From an uncultured Mediterraneibacter sp. (GTDB taxonomy: Bacteria > Bacillota > Clostridia > Lachnospirales > Lachnospiraceae): a stretch of 64,000 nt of DNA. Each line of letters starts with the position of its first letter. The stretch's first letter is position 1. The stretch spans positions 1 through 64,000 of the forward strand of contig NZ_CAKRDI010000013.1 of assembly GCF_934309415.1 (NCBI RefSeq), read 5' to 3'. The notes under the pieces were generated by a model. It did not search any database. It had not been told where the DNA came from and was given only the letters and a program-made list of their open reading frames with translations. Below, one piece after another: positions 1-9,273 of this stretch. A program made the translations under genes and the position numbers.

Positions 1-135
1 ACTTATGCGGATGTAGCATTAAACGGCAATAAACATATCCTGCAGGATTATAGTCCGGAAATCGACAAGACTCTGACCATCTACTGTTTTCAACCTGCTC
101 CGGGATATTGTGCATGTGTATTGATTCCATCTTAA
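1..135 (+). CDS. C-terminus of an unidentified, possibly PAS-containing signalling protein (5' truncated by window)
   Basis: The frame is open from base 1 to a TAA at 133-135 and encodes 44 residues; the start lies outside the window. The tail contains an alternating beta pattern followed by FQPAPGYCACV, which resembles the last strand of PAS sensor domains found at the end of GGDEF or HD-type signalling proteins in Lachnospiraceae. A strong bidirectional terminator follows at 185-237. With so little sequence the family is a guess; only the presence of a coding tail is well supported. Confidence 0.45.
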   Translation, partial: TYADVALNGNKHILQDYSPEIDKTLTIYCFQPAPGYCACVLIPS

Positions 136-184
136 TTTTCTGCTATTTGGCGCATGCGATTACAAAACTATTTTTCTGTAATCA

Positions 185-237
185 AAAAGGCTGTGATTTC
201 AAAATGTGTTCCTTACATCCTGAAATCACAGCCTTTT
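185..237. terminator. Bidirectional rho-independent terminator
   Basis: Perfect 17-bp inverted arms (185-201 and 221-237, AAAAGGCTGTGATTTCA and its complement) with a 19-nt loop, A-rich on the left and T-rich on the right. It separates the plus-strand gene ending at 135 from the minus-strand ClC gene ending at 254 and can serve both. Confidence 0.9.
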
Positions 238-253
238 CTATTTTGCTCTACTC

Positions 254-1492
254 TTATTCTTTTTTTCCTTCTATAATTGATACTCCCTTACTGCCCGCGG
301 CTGCCGCAACAAATATCCAGACGAACCATTTCACCGGATAACACAAAAACAAAAGCATCGTAACCGCCAATGGTTTTTTCATCGTTCCACCGAGCAATGC
401 TGCCGTAACAATTGCTGTCGCAAACACCATATGACTCTCGACATTTCCGCAGAGCAGCATTGCAATGCCATATCCCATGCATACTCCCGCAAAAATGATT
501 GGGAAAAAATGTCCTCCTTTTAATCCTGACTGTATACAAAGATTTGTAAGCAGAATTTTCAAAAATGCAACTCCGATCAATGCAAGCGGAAGATAATTCA
601 TATACTCTTTCATAAGTATGCCCATCTGCTCTTCACCCGAAAACATCACTGCCGGAATCAACGTACCGCATACACCAAGAATTAAGCCCGCTAATGTTTC
701 CCTAAAGACTGCAGGTATTTTTTTCGTTGCTGTTTGCATAAGCTGATGTGTCTTTTCATAAAATACTGCCAAAATACAACCGCAAATGATATATATAATC
801 ATCAATACATAGTCGATTCTTCCAACTTCAACTACCGAAAAAGCCGGGAAACCGGAAAGGCCCGCTCCAAACAGTGCAGATAAACCGGCATAAACTCCTG
901 TTGCCGCTGCCAGTGCGATACCATAAATAAATACTTTCGAAGTACCTGGCATTTCTAATATCGCTTCCTCCGACTCGCTCTCTTCTACCTCGAAAATTCC
1001 GAACAGTGGTGCATGGAATAACACACTCAAAGATGCTGCAACTCCGATCTGCGAATACTCCTTTGTATGCTGCTTCGCAAACTTCAGATTATCTCCTGCC
1101 CAATAGCACAGACCGACGATAATCCCTGTAAGCCCGGCCTCCGGACCGATACTGCTTCCAATTAACAACGGAAGTAATGCAGCAATTATCATAACAAGCA
1201 TATTTCTATATTCATAATGCTTTTCTGTCTTAACTTTGCCCATCACGACTTCCATTTCTTCCGGATAATCACCATATTTCTTACGGAAAATACCAATAAT
1301 TGCTCCACCAATTGTACACACCGCAATCGTATAAAATGGAAAAGATACTCGATTCGGAATCCATGTCCATATTACTTCTGTTCCAACACTCAGTATCTTT
1401 AAAAGTGCCCAGACAACTCCACCTGCAGATGCACCAATGATTGCGCAAAACAACCAAAGTTCTAATTGATTTCTTATCTTTGTACCTTTCAT
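254..1492 (-). CDS. ClC-family chloride channel/antiporter
   Basis: An integral membrane protein of 412 residues with about ten hydrophobic segments. It moves chloride or a related anion across the cytoplasmic membrane. ClC selectivity motifs are visible: SSIGPEAGL takes the place of the usual GREGP loop and keeps its gating glutamate, and GLKGGHFFP corresponds to the GxFxP loop. I start at the ATG at 1492, which has GAGAGG nine bases upstream; an in-frame ATG 33 bases earlier has no ribosome site. The gene follows the DUF2238-like gene by 73 bases on the same strand, so they may be co-transcribed. The fluoride-specific subfamily was considered, but no fluoride riboswitch is visible upstream. 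Confidence 0.88.
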   Translation of the reverse strand: MKGTKIRNQLELWLFCAIIGASAGGVVWALLKILSVGTEVIWTWIPNRVSFPFYTIAVCTIGGAIIGIFRKKYGDYPEEMEVVMGKVKTEKHYEYRNMLVMIIAALLPLLIGSSIGPEAGLTGIIVGLCYWAGDNLKFAKQHTKEYSQIGVAASLSVLFHAPLFGIFEVEESESEEAILEMPGTSKVFIYGIALAAATGVYAGLSALFGAGLSGFPAFSVVEVGRIDYVLMIIYIICGCILAVFYEKTHQLMQTATKKIPAVFRETLAGLILGVCGTLIPAVMFSGEEQMGILMKEYMNYLPLALIGVAFLKILLTNLCIQSGLKGGHFFPIIFAGVCMGYGIAMLLCGNVESHMVFATAIVTAALLGGTMKKPLAVTMLLFLCYPVKWFVWIFVAAAAGSKGVSIIEGKKE

Positions 1493-1565
1493 AACTTTTT
1501 CCTCTCTTCTTTTTTGTAATCGCAATCGTCACCGGTGTTGTTGTCAACTTCTATTCTGTCTTCTC

Positions 1566-2333
1566 TTATTCCTTTTCCCCGCTTCGAACCTGTGGAATTA
1601 AGGAAGCTGCCACTTTTCCCTTGCCTCTGTTTTTCAAATACAGAATACCGATGATTGAAAATACAACTGCACCAACAAAATTAACCATCAGATCTTTCAT
1701 CGTATCCACGATTCCGATATCAAGATAACCACCGAGATTCCAGGTCTCTCCGTTGATCACTACAGACTGGATATCGACATGAACCGGAACATTAGCACCC
1801 GTCGGATTCAATTTAACAGAATTGATTGCAGGCACGATCCAGTCTTTCTGCATATCCAGTCCAAAAAACCAATCCATACTGAACTCAAAGAATTCCCACA
1901 GAACTCCAACTGTCATTGAAAAACAAAAAGCAAAAAATGCCACAAAATATGGGGACATCTTAATTGAAAATTTATCACTTCGATTAAAAAGGTCAATCAA
2001 TGCAAACCCGATCGCTGCCATTAAAAATCCATTTGTCGTATGTAAAATCGTATCCCAGATTGGGATCTTTACATAGAACGCATTAATCTCTCCTAAAATT
2101 TCTGCTGAAAAAATAAAAATCAGGATAACTGTTTCCAACCCTACCGGTATCGTAACACTTAGTTTTCTATCCAGAAACTGTGGAACCATAAACAAAATCA
2201 ATGTTAAAATTCCCAGAAACATATTGTGATAGTTTCCAAGGAAAAATTGCCGGATAACTGAAAAAATAACCAACAACGTAAGTAGCATCTGTATCTTTGT
2301 TCTATTCCTTTTTACTTTCACCTGTTCGCTCAT
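1566..2333 (-). CDS. YjdF/DUF2238-like membrane protein
   Basis: 255 residues with about six predicted membrane segments. The diagnostic stretches are WDTILHTTNGFL, VGVLWEFFEFSMDW and DTMKDLMVNFVGA, shared by the Firmicute YjdF/DUF2238 family, whose function is unknown. I start at 2333, where GGAGG sits seven bases before ATG; an in-frame ATG nine codons upstream lacks a site. It is upstream of the ClC gene on the same strand and may share a transcript with it. The conserved acidic and histidine residues within the membrane segments hint at an enzyme or ion-binding role, but nothing firmer can be said. Confidence 0.75.
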   Translation of the reverse strand: MSEQVKVKRNRTKIQMLLTLLVIFSVIRQFFLGNYHNMFLGILTLILFMVPQFLDRKLSVTIPVGLETVILIFIFSAEILGEINAFYVKIPIWDTILHTTNGFLMAAIGFALIDLFNRSDKFSIKMSPYFVAFFAFCFSMTVGVLWEFFEFSMDWFFGLDMQKDWIVPAINSVKLNPTGANVPVHVDIQSVVINGETWNLGGYLDIGIVDTMKDLMVNFVGAVVFSIIGILYLKNRGKGKVAASLIPQVRSGEKE

Positions 2334-2401
2334 TCCTTTTCCTCCATTTTCGCTTTGCAAAGTTGATTACTGTTCACATGTCAATGTCATGATGTATAAA
2401 T

Positions 2402-2457
2402 AAAACGGAACAGGTCTCAGATTTCTGCCATCTGGCATCTGTACCCATTCCATTTTA
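2402..2457 (-). terminator. Imperfect rho-independent terminator
   Basis: Reading the minus strand, an imperfect stem (AAAATGGAATGGGT paired with ACCTGTTCCGTTTT, plus an inner CAGAT/ATCTG stem) ends in a T-rich run. It lies just downstream of the AAA-ATPase gene that ends at 2493. Confidence 0.6.
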
Positions 2458-2492
2458 TCGTAGACTATTTTCTTATTTCATGCAACGGAAAA

Positions 2493-4172
2493 TTAAACTT
2501 TCTTCACCAAACATTCCTTTTTATAAAACGCAACTCCATATCGAATCACATTTCGAAAACCACTTCTTTCAATTTTTTTCGCATATTGCTTCTCTTCTAT
2601 CTGTTCCAAAGCTCTGCTGCATGCCTGAGACATCTTTTCTTCTGAATCTACTATCTTCGTCTCTATCACAATTGCACATCGTCTTGCCCGGTCTTTCAAT
2701 ACCACATCTGACCTTCCCAGTCCATTTTCATAATTTGATTCAACAATATAACCGGAGCTTGACAACAATCCTACCAGAAATGCATGATAAAAACTCTCTG
2801 CATAATCATGATAGCTGATGGTATCAAACAATAGATCTGATAACAGATCCGTCAGCTTTTCTGCCTCTCCATCCCAAAGTGCTTTAAAAAGTGTACTTCT
2901 ATCGCTCTTTGCTGTCTTTTTGTAAAACCATTCTACTACACTTTTCCGAAAGATATCTTTCACTTCTGCATTCGGTATCTTTAATGCTGTCTGCTTTTGT
3001 TCCAGATAATCCTGCTCATCTAACTCCTTTTCTCCTACTTTTGTAAGATATCCTGTTAAATACAGTAAATTCCACATATTTTCTTCTGACGATGTTAAAA
3101 AATCGTAAGTCAGATTTTCTGTAATCACTTCTTTAATATAACCGCCATTCAACAATATTTCAAATTTTTCTGTAACATCAAAATCTGTCCGTTCCAAAAA
3201 CGAACCTATAATTGCATTATCACTGGTATGTTCCCAGAAATTCTCCGGTTTATGCAGATCTTCTGTCAATAGTTTCATCACATAATTCAGTACATCCCAA
3301 GGGCAATAAATTTCCAGATTTCCAAATCGATATCCATCATACCACTCACGGATTGTCTCCAACTGTTCCATATGTTTACAGGTATTAAGTAATGCTTTTA
3401 CTTCACTTTCTGTGAATCCGAAAAATTCATTATATCGATTATCTGAAATCGTATCTGTCGTAAAATTGTTCACTCCTGTAAAAATACTTTCTTTCGAAAT
3501 TCGTAAACATCCTGTAAGAACTGCAAACTGAAGTGCCGGATTATCTTTTAGAGCTGTGTTTAACATTAACTTCATCACCTCAAGCATCTGATCGTAATAA
3601 CCATGATTACTTGCTTTTGCAAGAGGGACATCATACTCGTCTAAAAGAAGAATTACCCCTTTTTGATAATGCAACATCATGAGTTTCATCAAAAATTGAA
3701 GGGAACGTTGTACTTCAATTTCATCTGCTGTTCGTCCACTTAAAATTCGAAATAATTCTTTATCTTCTTCACTGATCTTATCACTCTTCAACAAATAGGA
3801 ATGTTGTTTATATAATTCAGAAATTTCAAATTTAAGCTGCCCATATGCATTTGCAAATGTAAGACCATCAATGTTCTTAAAAGTTAAAAATATCGTCGGA
3901 TACTGATTCATCCATTCTCTGCATAACTCATCACTCTTCATGATATTCATTCCTTTAAAAAGAGTTATGCTTTCTTTTCGAATATCAAAAAAAGTCTCCA
4001 GCATGCTCATTCCCAATGTTTTTCCAAATCGCCGCGGTCTTGTTATCAAAGTAACCTTCGTTCCTGTTGTCTTCAGTAACTCCCGTATCAGAGCCGTTTT
4101 ATCAATATAGTAATATCCCCTTTGTCGAATTTCTTCAAAGTCAGAGATTCCAACCGGTATATTTAATTGCAT
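2493..4172 (-). CDS. AAA-ATPase-like protein with C-terminal PD-(D/E)XK nuclease-like domain
   Basis: 559 residues. The N-terminal ATPase-like domain has the Walker A variant RPRRFGKT at about 45-52 and Walker B LLLDEYD at about 175-181. The C-terminal third contains RSDVVL followed by IVIETK, the acidic-E-x-K core of a PD-(D/E)XK nuclease fold. This domain pair is a very common multi-copy family in gut Clostridia and Bacteroidetes; its role is unproven, with mobile-element or defence functions suggested. It stands alone, with terminator-like hairpins on both sides and no partner gene. The start at 4172 has a GGAAGGAGC site upstream. Confidence 0.88.
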   Translation of the reverse strand: MQLNIPVGISDFEEIRQRGYYYIDKTALIRELLKTTGTKVTLITRPRRFGKTLGMSMLETFFDIRKESITLFKGMNIMKSDELCREWMNQYPTIFLTFKNIDGLTFANAYGQLKFEISELYKQHSYLLKSDKISEEDKELFRILSGRTADEIEVQRSLQFLMKLMMLHYQKGVILLLDEYDVPLAKASNHGYYDQMLEVMKLMLNTALKDNPALQFAVLTGCLRISKESIFTGVNNFTTDTISDNRYNEFFGFTESEVKALLNTCKHMEQLETIREWYDGYRFGNLEIYCPWDVLNYVMKLLTEDLHKPENFWEHTSDNAIIGSFLERTDFDVTEKFEILLNGGYIKEVITENLTYDFLTSSEENMWNLLYLTGYLTKVGEKELDEQDYLEQKQTALKIPNAEVKDIFRKSVVEWFYKKTAKSDRSTLFKALWDGEAEKLTDLLSDLLFDTISYHDYAESFYHAFLVGLLSSSGYIVESNYENGLGRSDVVLKDRARRCAIVIETKIVDSEEKMSQACSRALEQIEEKQYAKKIERSGFRNVIRYGVAFYKKECLVKKV

Positions 4173-4349
4173 ATTATCATTGCTCCTTCCTTTGATATTT
4201 CGTCACTTTATGTTTATAAATCATCTTAACATGATTTCAAATACTTCACAAGTTTTCTGTTCAGATCATAGCTAATCGCCTTGCCTTTTCTTAGGAAATG
4301 CAAATGAGCAGACATCACTAAAACCTCTTGAAAAGAAAGTCCAATGATC

Positions 4350-4394
4350 AAAAACGCTGTCCCCCCAGTAAATACAAGGGATACAGCGTTTTTT
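4350..4394 (-). terminator. Rho-independent terminator of the OYE/SDR operon
   Basis: Stem AAAACGCTGT/ACAGCGTT with flanking A- and T-runs. It lies just past the SDR stop codon at 4447 in the minus-strand direction and ends in a T-run on that strand. Confidence 0.8.
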
Positions 4395-4446
4395 TATCTA
4401 ACAACTGTCAAAGCTTGGATTACATGCAATGGAAAATTATAAATTA

Positions 4447-5301
4447 TTACTTTCTGATATTAGAAAGTTTCGGTCCTTTTCCTGCAAGCATATCTGTTAC
4501 ACGTCCACCTATAATAGTAGTATATAAAGGATCTGTAAGAATATAGAAATCCTCATCCTCAATCGCTTTAAACACTCTTGGTCCTACAAAATCAACCCGT
4601 TTTCCTGTAACAATTACACGTTCTGCTGTTTTTTGTCCCATATAATATTCCGGACTTGTATAATACGGATCCGATTCATCTTTGTATTGTTCTGGACGAT
4701 GACGCTCTGAATGATGCAAATCTGTCTGAATAAATCCCGGACAAAATACACTCATCTTTATATTTGCTCCTACACATTCAAGATCCATACTTACGCTTTC
4801 CGCTAATGCTACAGCTGCATGCTTTGTTGCATGATAAGCAGGCATTCCATTTGATGTAATTACGCCTGCAACAGATGCTGTATTACAAATATGACACGGT
4901 GTACCCTGTTTTCTCATAATTGGTATAACCAGCTTCATAAAATACACATGCTGCAAAACATTAATGTGCATAATCCATTCCCAGTCACGAACAGGTACCT
5001 CCCATATATAACGTGGGATTGCAATTCCTGCATTACACATTAAAAGATCTATCTGTCCATAAACTTCCATTGTTTTATTTACAACGCGTTCTACCTCTTC
5101 ATACTTTGTAAGATCTGCCTGAATATCAATAATCTCTGCCCCATTTGCTCTTGCCTCTTCTGCAACAGCTTTCACTTCGTCTCCTTCAATATCCACTGCA
5201 ACAATTTTCATTTCTCTTTTCGCAGCTTCTTTAACAAACTCCACTCCAAATCCATTAGCGGCTCCCGTAATCAATGCTACTCTGCCTTTAAATTCCTTCA
5301 T
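4447..5301 (-). CDS. Short-chain dehydrogenase/reductase (SDR)
   Basis: 284 residues, a classical cytoplasmic SDR that interconverts an alcohol and a ketone. Visible are the TGAANGFG dinucleotide motif at 12-19, CNAG at 89-92, and the catalytic set Asn114, Ser143, Tyr156, Lys160 (YHATK). An aspartate at the end of strand 2 (VAVDIEG) suggests NAD(H) rather than NADP(H). The C-terminus is about 30 residues longer than a minimal SDR. It lies 15 bases downstream of the OYE-type reductase in one operon. The pair recalls the daidzein reductase plus dihydrodaidzein reductase arrangement of equol producers, but a steroid, bile-acid or other enone substrate is equally possible. Confidence 0.85.
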   Translation of the reverse strand: MKEFKGRVALITGAANGFGVEFVKEAAKREMKIVAVDIEGDEVKAVAEEARANGAEIIDIQADLTKYEEVERVVNKTMEVYGQIDLLMCNAGIAIPRYIWEVPVRDWEWIMHINVLQHVYFMKLVIPIMRKQGTPCHICNTASVAGVITSNGMPAYHATKHAAVALAESVSMDLECVGANIKMSVFCPGFIQTDLHHSERHRPEQYKDESDPYYTSPEYYMGQKTAERVIVTGKRVDFVGPRVFKAIEDEDFYILTDPLYTTIIGGRVTDMLAGKGPKLSNIRK

Positions 5302-5316
5302 AATCCAGACCCTCCT

Positions 5317-7251
5317 TTAAAATGTTGATGCACGTCCGTATCCATCCAATGTAGCCTCCGCAATACGACCTGATTTCACAGCATCTCCAAGAACAATACA
5401 CTCTTCAAATGATTCTTCAAACGTTTTTTTCAGTTTAACATCTGGTGTTACTCCCAACGCAAGAATTACTGTATCAGCTTCAAGCTTTGAAAACTCACTG
5501 GTTTGAGTATTGAGCAGCGTTAATACACCATCATCAATTTTGAATAATTGTTCACGAGTCTTTATATTTACATGATTTTTCTGCAATCTAATCTGGAAAT
5601 CCACAAGAACTGACTGATACAGTGCCGCACCAATCCTTGGTGTCATTTCAACCAGTGTTACGTCCATCCCCTGTGCTGAAAGAGTGTCCGCTGTTTCAAT
5701 TCCTGTAATACCACCACCAATAATCGCAACTTTTCCTTCAGGTTTTTTCTTTCCTGTAAGCACTTCTTCGGCTGTCATAACAAAAGGCTTATCAATTCCT
5801 GGAATTGGCGGTACTGTAGGTGTTCCACCTGTTGCCAGAAATACTCCTGCAGGATCTAGTTTTTTTACCATCTCCACTGTTGCTTCTGTATTCAGGTGTA
5901 TTTCTATACCAGCTCTTTCTACTCTTGTAATCAATGATCTCTTATAAGCATTTAATTTTTCTTTTAATATTGGTTTATCTGCAATGTTTAGCTGGCCTCC
6001 AAGCTCTTCTGCTTTTTCATAAAGAACCGGTGCATAGCCTCTCTCTTTTAAAGTGAGTGCTGCTGTCATACCAGCCGGGCCCCCGCCAATAACTGCCACT
6101 TTTCTGTTATCTCCATCCTTCTTTAAATCCAAATATTCCACTTCACGTCCACACCGTGGATTTACTGCACAGGAAATATGATTTCCTGCTGATAACTGAC
6201 TGAAACAGTACAGACATCCTATACATTTATTTATTTCATCCTCACGTCCTTCTTTTGCTTTCCTGCTCCATTCCGGGTCTGCAAGACTTGCACGTCCAAT
6301 AGCTATAAAATCACATACTTCTTCCTTCAAAAGATTTTCTGCAATTTCAGGATCTTTAATATTATTTGCCGCAATAACCGGAATTTTAACTGCTTTCCGA
6401 ATTGCTGTTGCAAGATGTTTCTTCCATCCCTGCGGATAAGAAGCCGGTTCAATAATCGTTGTTGATGATTCATAAATGCCCGCGCTCACATTAATTACAT
6501 CAATACCAAATGTCTCAAGATTCTGTGCAATCTGAATCATATCTTCCAGATGCAGTCCTCCTTCCACATATTCATCTGCACTCACACGAACTGAAATTAC
6601 AAACTTCGGTCCACATAAAAAACGGATTGCTGTAATCATTTCCTCCAGAATACGGATTCGGTTTGAGAATGAACCTCCATATCGATCTGTACGTTTATTA
6701 GTATAAGGTGATAAAAATTCATTCAGCAGATATCCATGTGCTGCATGAAGTTCTACTCCATCAAATCCAGCTGTTTTGGCTATAACTGCACCTTTAACAA
6801 AAGCTTTCATGATATTGGAACATTCCTCTGTTGTAAGTTCCCTTGGCATCTCCTTTGTAACTTTGCACATAACTGCTGAAGGAGCCACAATCTGTTTTCC
6901 CCCAATCATGGAAGATTTATTTTCTCTTCCCGGATGCTGTAACTGCATGAATATTTTCGTTCCATATTTATGGACACGATCCGTCAGTCTCTGAAGATGC
7001 GGAATCTGATATCCCTCATAAGCCCCCAACTGATTTGGTATTGCAGTACCAAATTCAGGCTCTACTCTCGTAATTTCTGTAATGATCAGACCTACTCCAC
7101 CCTTTGCACGTTCTTCATAATAGCGGATAATATGCTCATTAGCACGTCCATCCGGTTCTGCAAGAGAAACACCCATCGCCGGCATTACAATTCGATTTTT
7201 CACTTCTACAGAACCAATTCGTCCCTTTTGAAACAGTTTTTCGTATGACAT
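5317..7251 (-). CDS. NADH:flavin oxidoreductase / ene-reductase, OYE-2,4-dienoyl-CoA reductase type
   Basis: 644 residues in the architecture of E. coli 2,4-dienoyl-CoA reductase, BaiCD/BaiH and daidzein reductase. An FMN TIM barrel (about 1-340) carries AAHGYLLNEFLSPYTNKR. An iron-sulfur cluster follows with cysteines spaced C-x2-C-x2-C-x11-C (CIGCLYC then SCAVNP). Next come FAD/NAD-binding Rossmann folds, with GGGPAGM and later GGGITGIE. It should reduce an activated C=C bond in an unsaturated carbonyl compound using NAD(P)H. It is the first gene of an operon with the SDR and is divergent from a PucR-type regulator across 124 bases that contain two palindromes, which suggests substrate-induced expression. 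Confidence 0.85.
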   Translation of the reverse strand: MSYEKLFQKGRIGSVEVKNRIVMPAMGVSLAEPDGRANEHIIRYYEERAKGGVGLIITEITRVEPEFGTAIPNQLGAYEGYQIPHLQRLTDRVHKYGTKIFMQLQHPGRENKSSMIGGKQIVAPSAVMCKVTKEMPRELTTEECSNIMKAFVKGAVIAKTAGFDGVELHAAHGYLLNEFLSPYTNKRTDRYGGSFSNRIRILEEMITAIRFLCGPKFVISVRVSADEYVEGGLHLEDMIQIAQNLETFGIDVINVSAGIYESSTTIIEPASYPQGWKKHLATAIRKAVKIPVIAANNIKDPEIAENLLKEEVCDFIAIGRASLADPEWSRKAKEGREDEINKCIGCLYCFSQLSAGNHISCAVNPRCGREVEYLDLKKDGDNRKVAVIGGGPAGMTAALTLKERGYAPVLYEKAEELGGQLNIADKPILKEKLNAYKRSLITRVERAGIEIHLNTEATVEMVKKLDPAGVFLATGGTPTVPPIPGIDKPFVMTAEEVLTGKKKPEGKVAIIGGGITGIETADTLSAQGMDVTLVEMTPRIGAALYQSVLVDFQIRLQKNHVNIKTREQLFKIDDGVLTLLNTQTSEFSKLEADTVILALGVTPDVKLKKTFEESFEECIVLGDAVKSGRIAEATLDGYGRASTF

Positions 7252-7273
7252 ATAAACGCCTCCTATTTTTTAT

Positions 7274-7293
7274 TTGCTTGTATAATCAAGCAA
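7274..7293. promoter_or_regulatory. Palindromic operator candidate upstream of the OYE operon
   Basis: Perfect 7-bp arms TTGCTTG and CAAGCAA around TATAAT. It is 23 bases upstream of the OYE start, a typical position for an operator or a leader hairpin. Confidence 0.4.
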
Positions 7294-7317
7294 CTGATGA
7301 TACTCTAACTATAGGCA

Positions 7318-7334
7318 GTTTCCTGTACGGAAAC
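7318..7334. promoter_or_regulatory. Second palindrome in the divergent OYE/PucR intergenic region
   Basis: Arms GTTTCC and GGAAAC around TGTAC, lying roughly midway between the two divergent start codons. A candidate binding site for the PucR-type regulator; no direct evidence. Confidence 0.35.
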
Positions 7335-7375
7335 AATATATCCGTTAAACAATTATCAAACTTGGAGGTTTGTGT

Positions 7376-8602
7376 ATGGTAAACAAAGACAAAAAAATAA
7401 GTGAACTATATCGGAAACTATTACAGGGATTATCTGTTTCTGAACTGATTAACGACATGTCTATTCTTGTACAACGCTCTCTGGTTCTATCTGATCTGAG
7501 CTTTCGTGTGCTGGCTTATTCTACGGCTTACCCCGTTACAGATCCTCTTTGGTCGGAAAATATCAAAAGAGGGTTTTGTGTGTACGAATTCATTTCAGAA
7601 ATACAGAAATTAGTTCCGAATCTGACTCAGAAAAAAACAACCGACACCTTCTCTGTTGAATGTGATTTTTCCGCTGAATACAAACTGGTATCTCCTGTAA
7701 TCTACAAAGATCAGATGATTGCTTATTTATTACTTTTAGATAATGGAAAAGGAATTGACGAAGATTTTTCCGAAATATTACAGCACTTCAGCAGTATGAT
7801 GACATTTGCACTGCAACAGTCTCCTTCTTTTCATCGTCTTTTTGAAAATATGGTAGAAAATATCATTGATGAATTGTTTGAAACCGGTGATACCGCTGTA
7901 GCTAGAAACAGACTGAATGCTGCCGGAATTGCCCTTCCGGAAAATTTCTATTGTTTATCATGCACTATTTCAAATACTTCACCTTTAAATATTAAATATG
8001 CACGGCGAACTCTGCGTCAGCTTTTTGACGGATGTATTCTCTCTGTTCAGGAAAATCACGTTCTCTGCCTGGTTGAATCTACCGCACTACAACGTGTTGA
8101 TCTGGAATATAACGCCGCTTTGAAAAAAGTAATTTCATGTGTTGGAGTCAGTCCTTTACTTTCTGATATTTCAAATCTTCTTCGCGGTTATAATCTTGCA
8201 GAAAGAAGTTGTAAAATACATGAGATTCTTTTAAAAACAGGAAATCCAAAATACTCTACCGAACAATTTGTAAGAAAATATGAAGACTATCAATTTCATA
8301 ATCTCCTGCTTGCCTGTCCTGATCCAGCAATTCTAAAAGATAACATCCACCCTGCAATCTTCACGCTGGCTCAATATGATTTAAAAAACAACAGTATTCT
8401 CCTGAAAACACTTCGGTGTTTTCTTGAACATAATCAAAGCATCGCCGATACTGCTCATGTTTTATACACACATAGAAACACTATTTCATATCGTTTGAAT
8501 CGAATTCAGGAACTTACTTCTATTAACTATGAAAATTATTCTGAACGATTTAAGTTGGAATGTTCTTTTATTATTTACGATCTTCTGGAAATCATTCAAT
8601 AA
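7376..8602 (+). CDS. PucR/CdaR-type transcriptional regulator
   Basis: 408 residues. The C-terminal 60-70 residues form the PucR helix-turn-helix (FLEHNQSIADTAHVLYTHRN, then TISYRLNRIQEL). The central part looks like the GGDEF-like/GAF-type sensory region usual for this family. These regulators typically activate an adjacent catabolic operon when its substrate is present. Here the neighbour is the divergent OYE/SDR operon. I start at ATG 7376, which has GGAGG seven bases upstream; an in-frame TTG two codons earlier is too close to that site. Confidence 0.85.
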   Translation: MVNKDKKISELYRKLLQGLSVSELINDMSILVQRSLVLSDLSFRVLAYSTAYPVTDPLWSENIKRGFCVYEFISEIQKLVPNLTQKKTTDTFSVECDFSAEYKLVSPVIYKDQMIAYLLLLDNGKGIDEDFSEILQHFSSMMTFALQQSPSFHRLFENMVENIIDELFETGDTAVARNRLNAAGIALPENFYCLSCTISNTSPLNIKYARRTLRQLFDGCILSVQENHVLCLVESTALQRVDLEYNAALKKVISCVGVSPLLSDISNLLRGYNLAERSCKIHEILLKTGNPKYSTEQFVRKYEDYQFHNLLLACPDPAILKDNIHPAIFTLAQYDLKNNSILLKTLRCFLEHNQSIADTAHVLYTHRNTISYRLNRIQELTSINYENYSERFKLECSFIIYDLLEIIQ

Positions 8603-8617
8603 TACTGCTTTCAGAAA

Positions 8618-8641
8618 AAGGATGCGTCAAAGCGCATCCTT
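8618..8641. terminator. Rho-independent terminator between convergent genes
   Basis: Perfect 9-bp arms AAGGATGCG/CGCATCCTT with a 6-nt loop, between the stop codons of the PucR-type gene and the DUF2798 gene. The T-run is better on the minus strand. Confidence 0.8.
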
Positions 8642-8644
8642 AAA

Positions 8645-9160
8645 TCATTCTGCGAATCCTTCTTCACGAAGTTCTTTTTCTACTTTTTCTTCATTTGCCC
8701 CGTTTGTTCTTCTGAATAACGCACGGAACAATGCTCTTGCGATTGGTCCTGCGATGAACAGCTGTACCGGCATTGCCATAATGAAGTTTCTGCAATATGT
8801 CATAATGTAATTCGGAATAAACTGGCTTGTAAATCCATATGCATAATACATTCCCATAATACTTGCCAGCGCTACCTGTGACACAACTGTAAATACCTGG
8901 ATTGCAAAGATGATCGCGATCGGTCTGTCTCCCGGTTTTACTACACGGAACGCAAAAAATTTCGCTACACGACTGGAAATAAAGAATGCACACAGGAGGA
9001 TAATCACAAATTCAACCCACATTCCTTTCAGCGCGATCAGAAACGTCTCATTTGTAAAACTTCCCATCGCAAGTACCTTGTTGTACAGTGTCATGATATA
9101 CACCATGATCCACGCTGTGATTGCTGTAAATACTACTGATTCAAATTTTGTTTTTGGCAT
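8645..9160 (-). CDS. DUF2798-family membrane protein (two tandem copies)
   Basis: 171 residues with four hydrophobic segments. It begins MPKTKFESVVFTAI, the usual start of DUF2798 proteins. The first copy covers about 1-75 and the second about 80-160, each with two membrane helices. Function is unknown. I start at ATG 9160 with AGGAG upstream; the longer frame beginning at 9214 runs back into the terminator hairpin at 9178-9237 and has no ribosome site. It follows the glycoside cluster on the same strand but is separated from it by that terminator, so it is probably expressed on its own or by read-through. Confidence 0.75.
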   Translation of the reverse strand: MPKTKFESVVFTAITAWIMVYIMTLYNKVLAMGSFTNETFLIALKGMWVEFVIILLCAFFISSRVAKFFAFRVVKPGDRPIAIIFAIQVFTVVSQVALASIMGMYYAYGFTSQFIPNYIMTYCRNFIMAMPVQLFIAGPIARALFRALFRRTNGANEEKVEKELREEGFAE

Positions 9161-9177
9161 TTTTATTTTCTCCTCAT

Positions 9178-9237
9178 AAAAAAAGACAACAACCGAAGCC
9201 TGCCCGTCAGACATTAGGCAGACAACGGTTATTGTCT
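9178..9237 (-). terminator. Strong terminator at the end of the C-glycoside cluster
   Basis: On the minus strand AGACAATAACCG pairs with CGGTTGTTGTCT, an inner GTCTGCC/GGGCAG stem stacks on it, and seven T residues follow. It is placed after the second Gfo/Idh/MocA gene and before the DUF2798 gene. Confidence 0.88.
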
Positions 9238-9273
9238 CTTAATCTTTATTAAATTACTTTATTTCTTGTTTAA

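Noticed and set aside
108..341. Short plus-strand frame crossing the terminator at 185-237
   Set aside because: It runs through a strong terminator into the 3' end of the ClC gene and has no ribosome site.
1493..1565. Fluoride riboswitch upstream of the ClC gene
   Set aside because: The crcB-motif core was not found, and the ClC motifs do not clearly indicate the fluoride-specific group.
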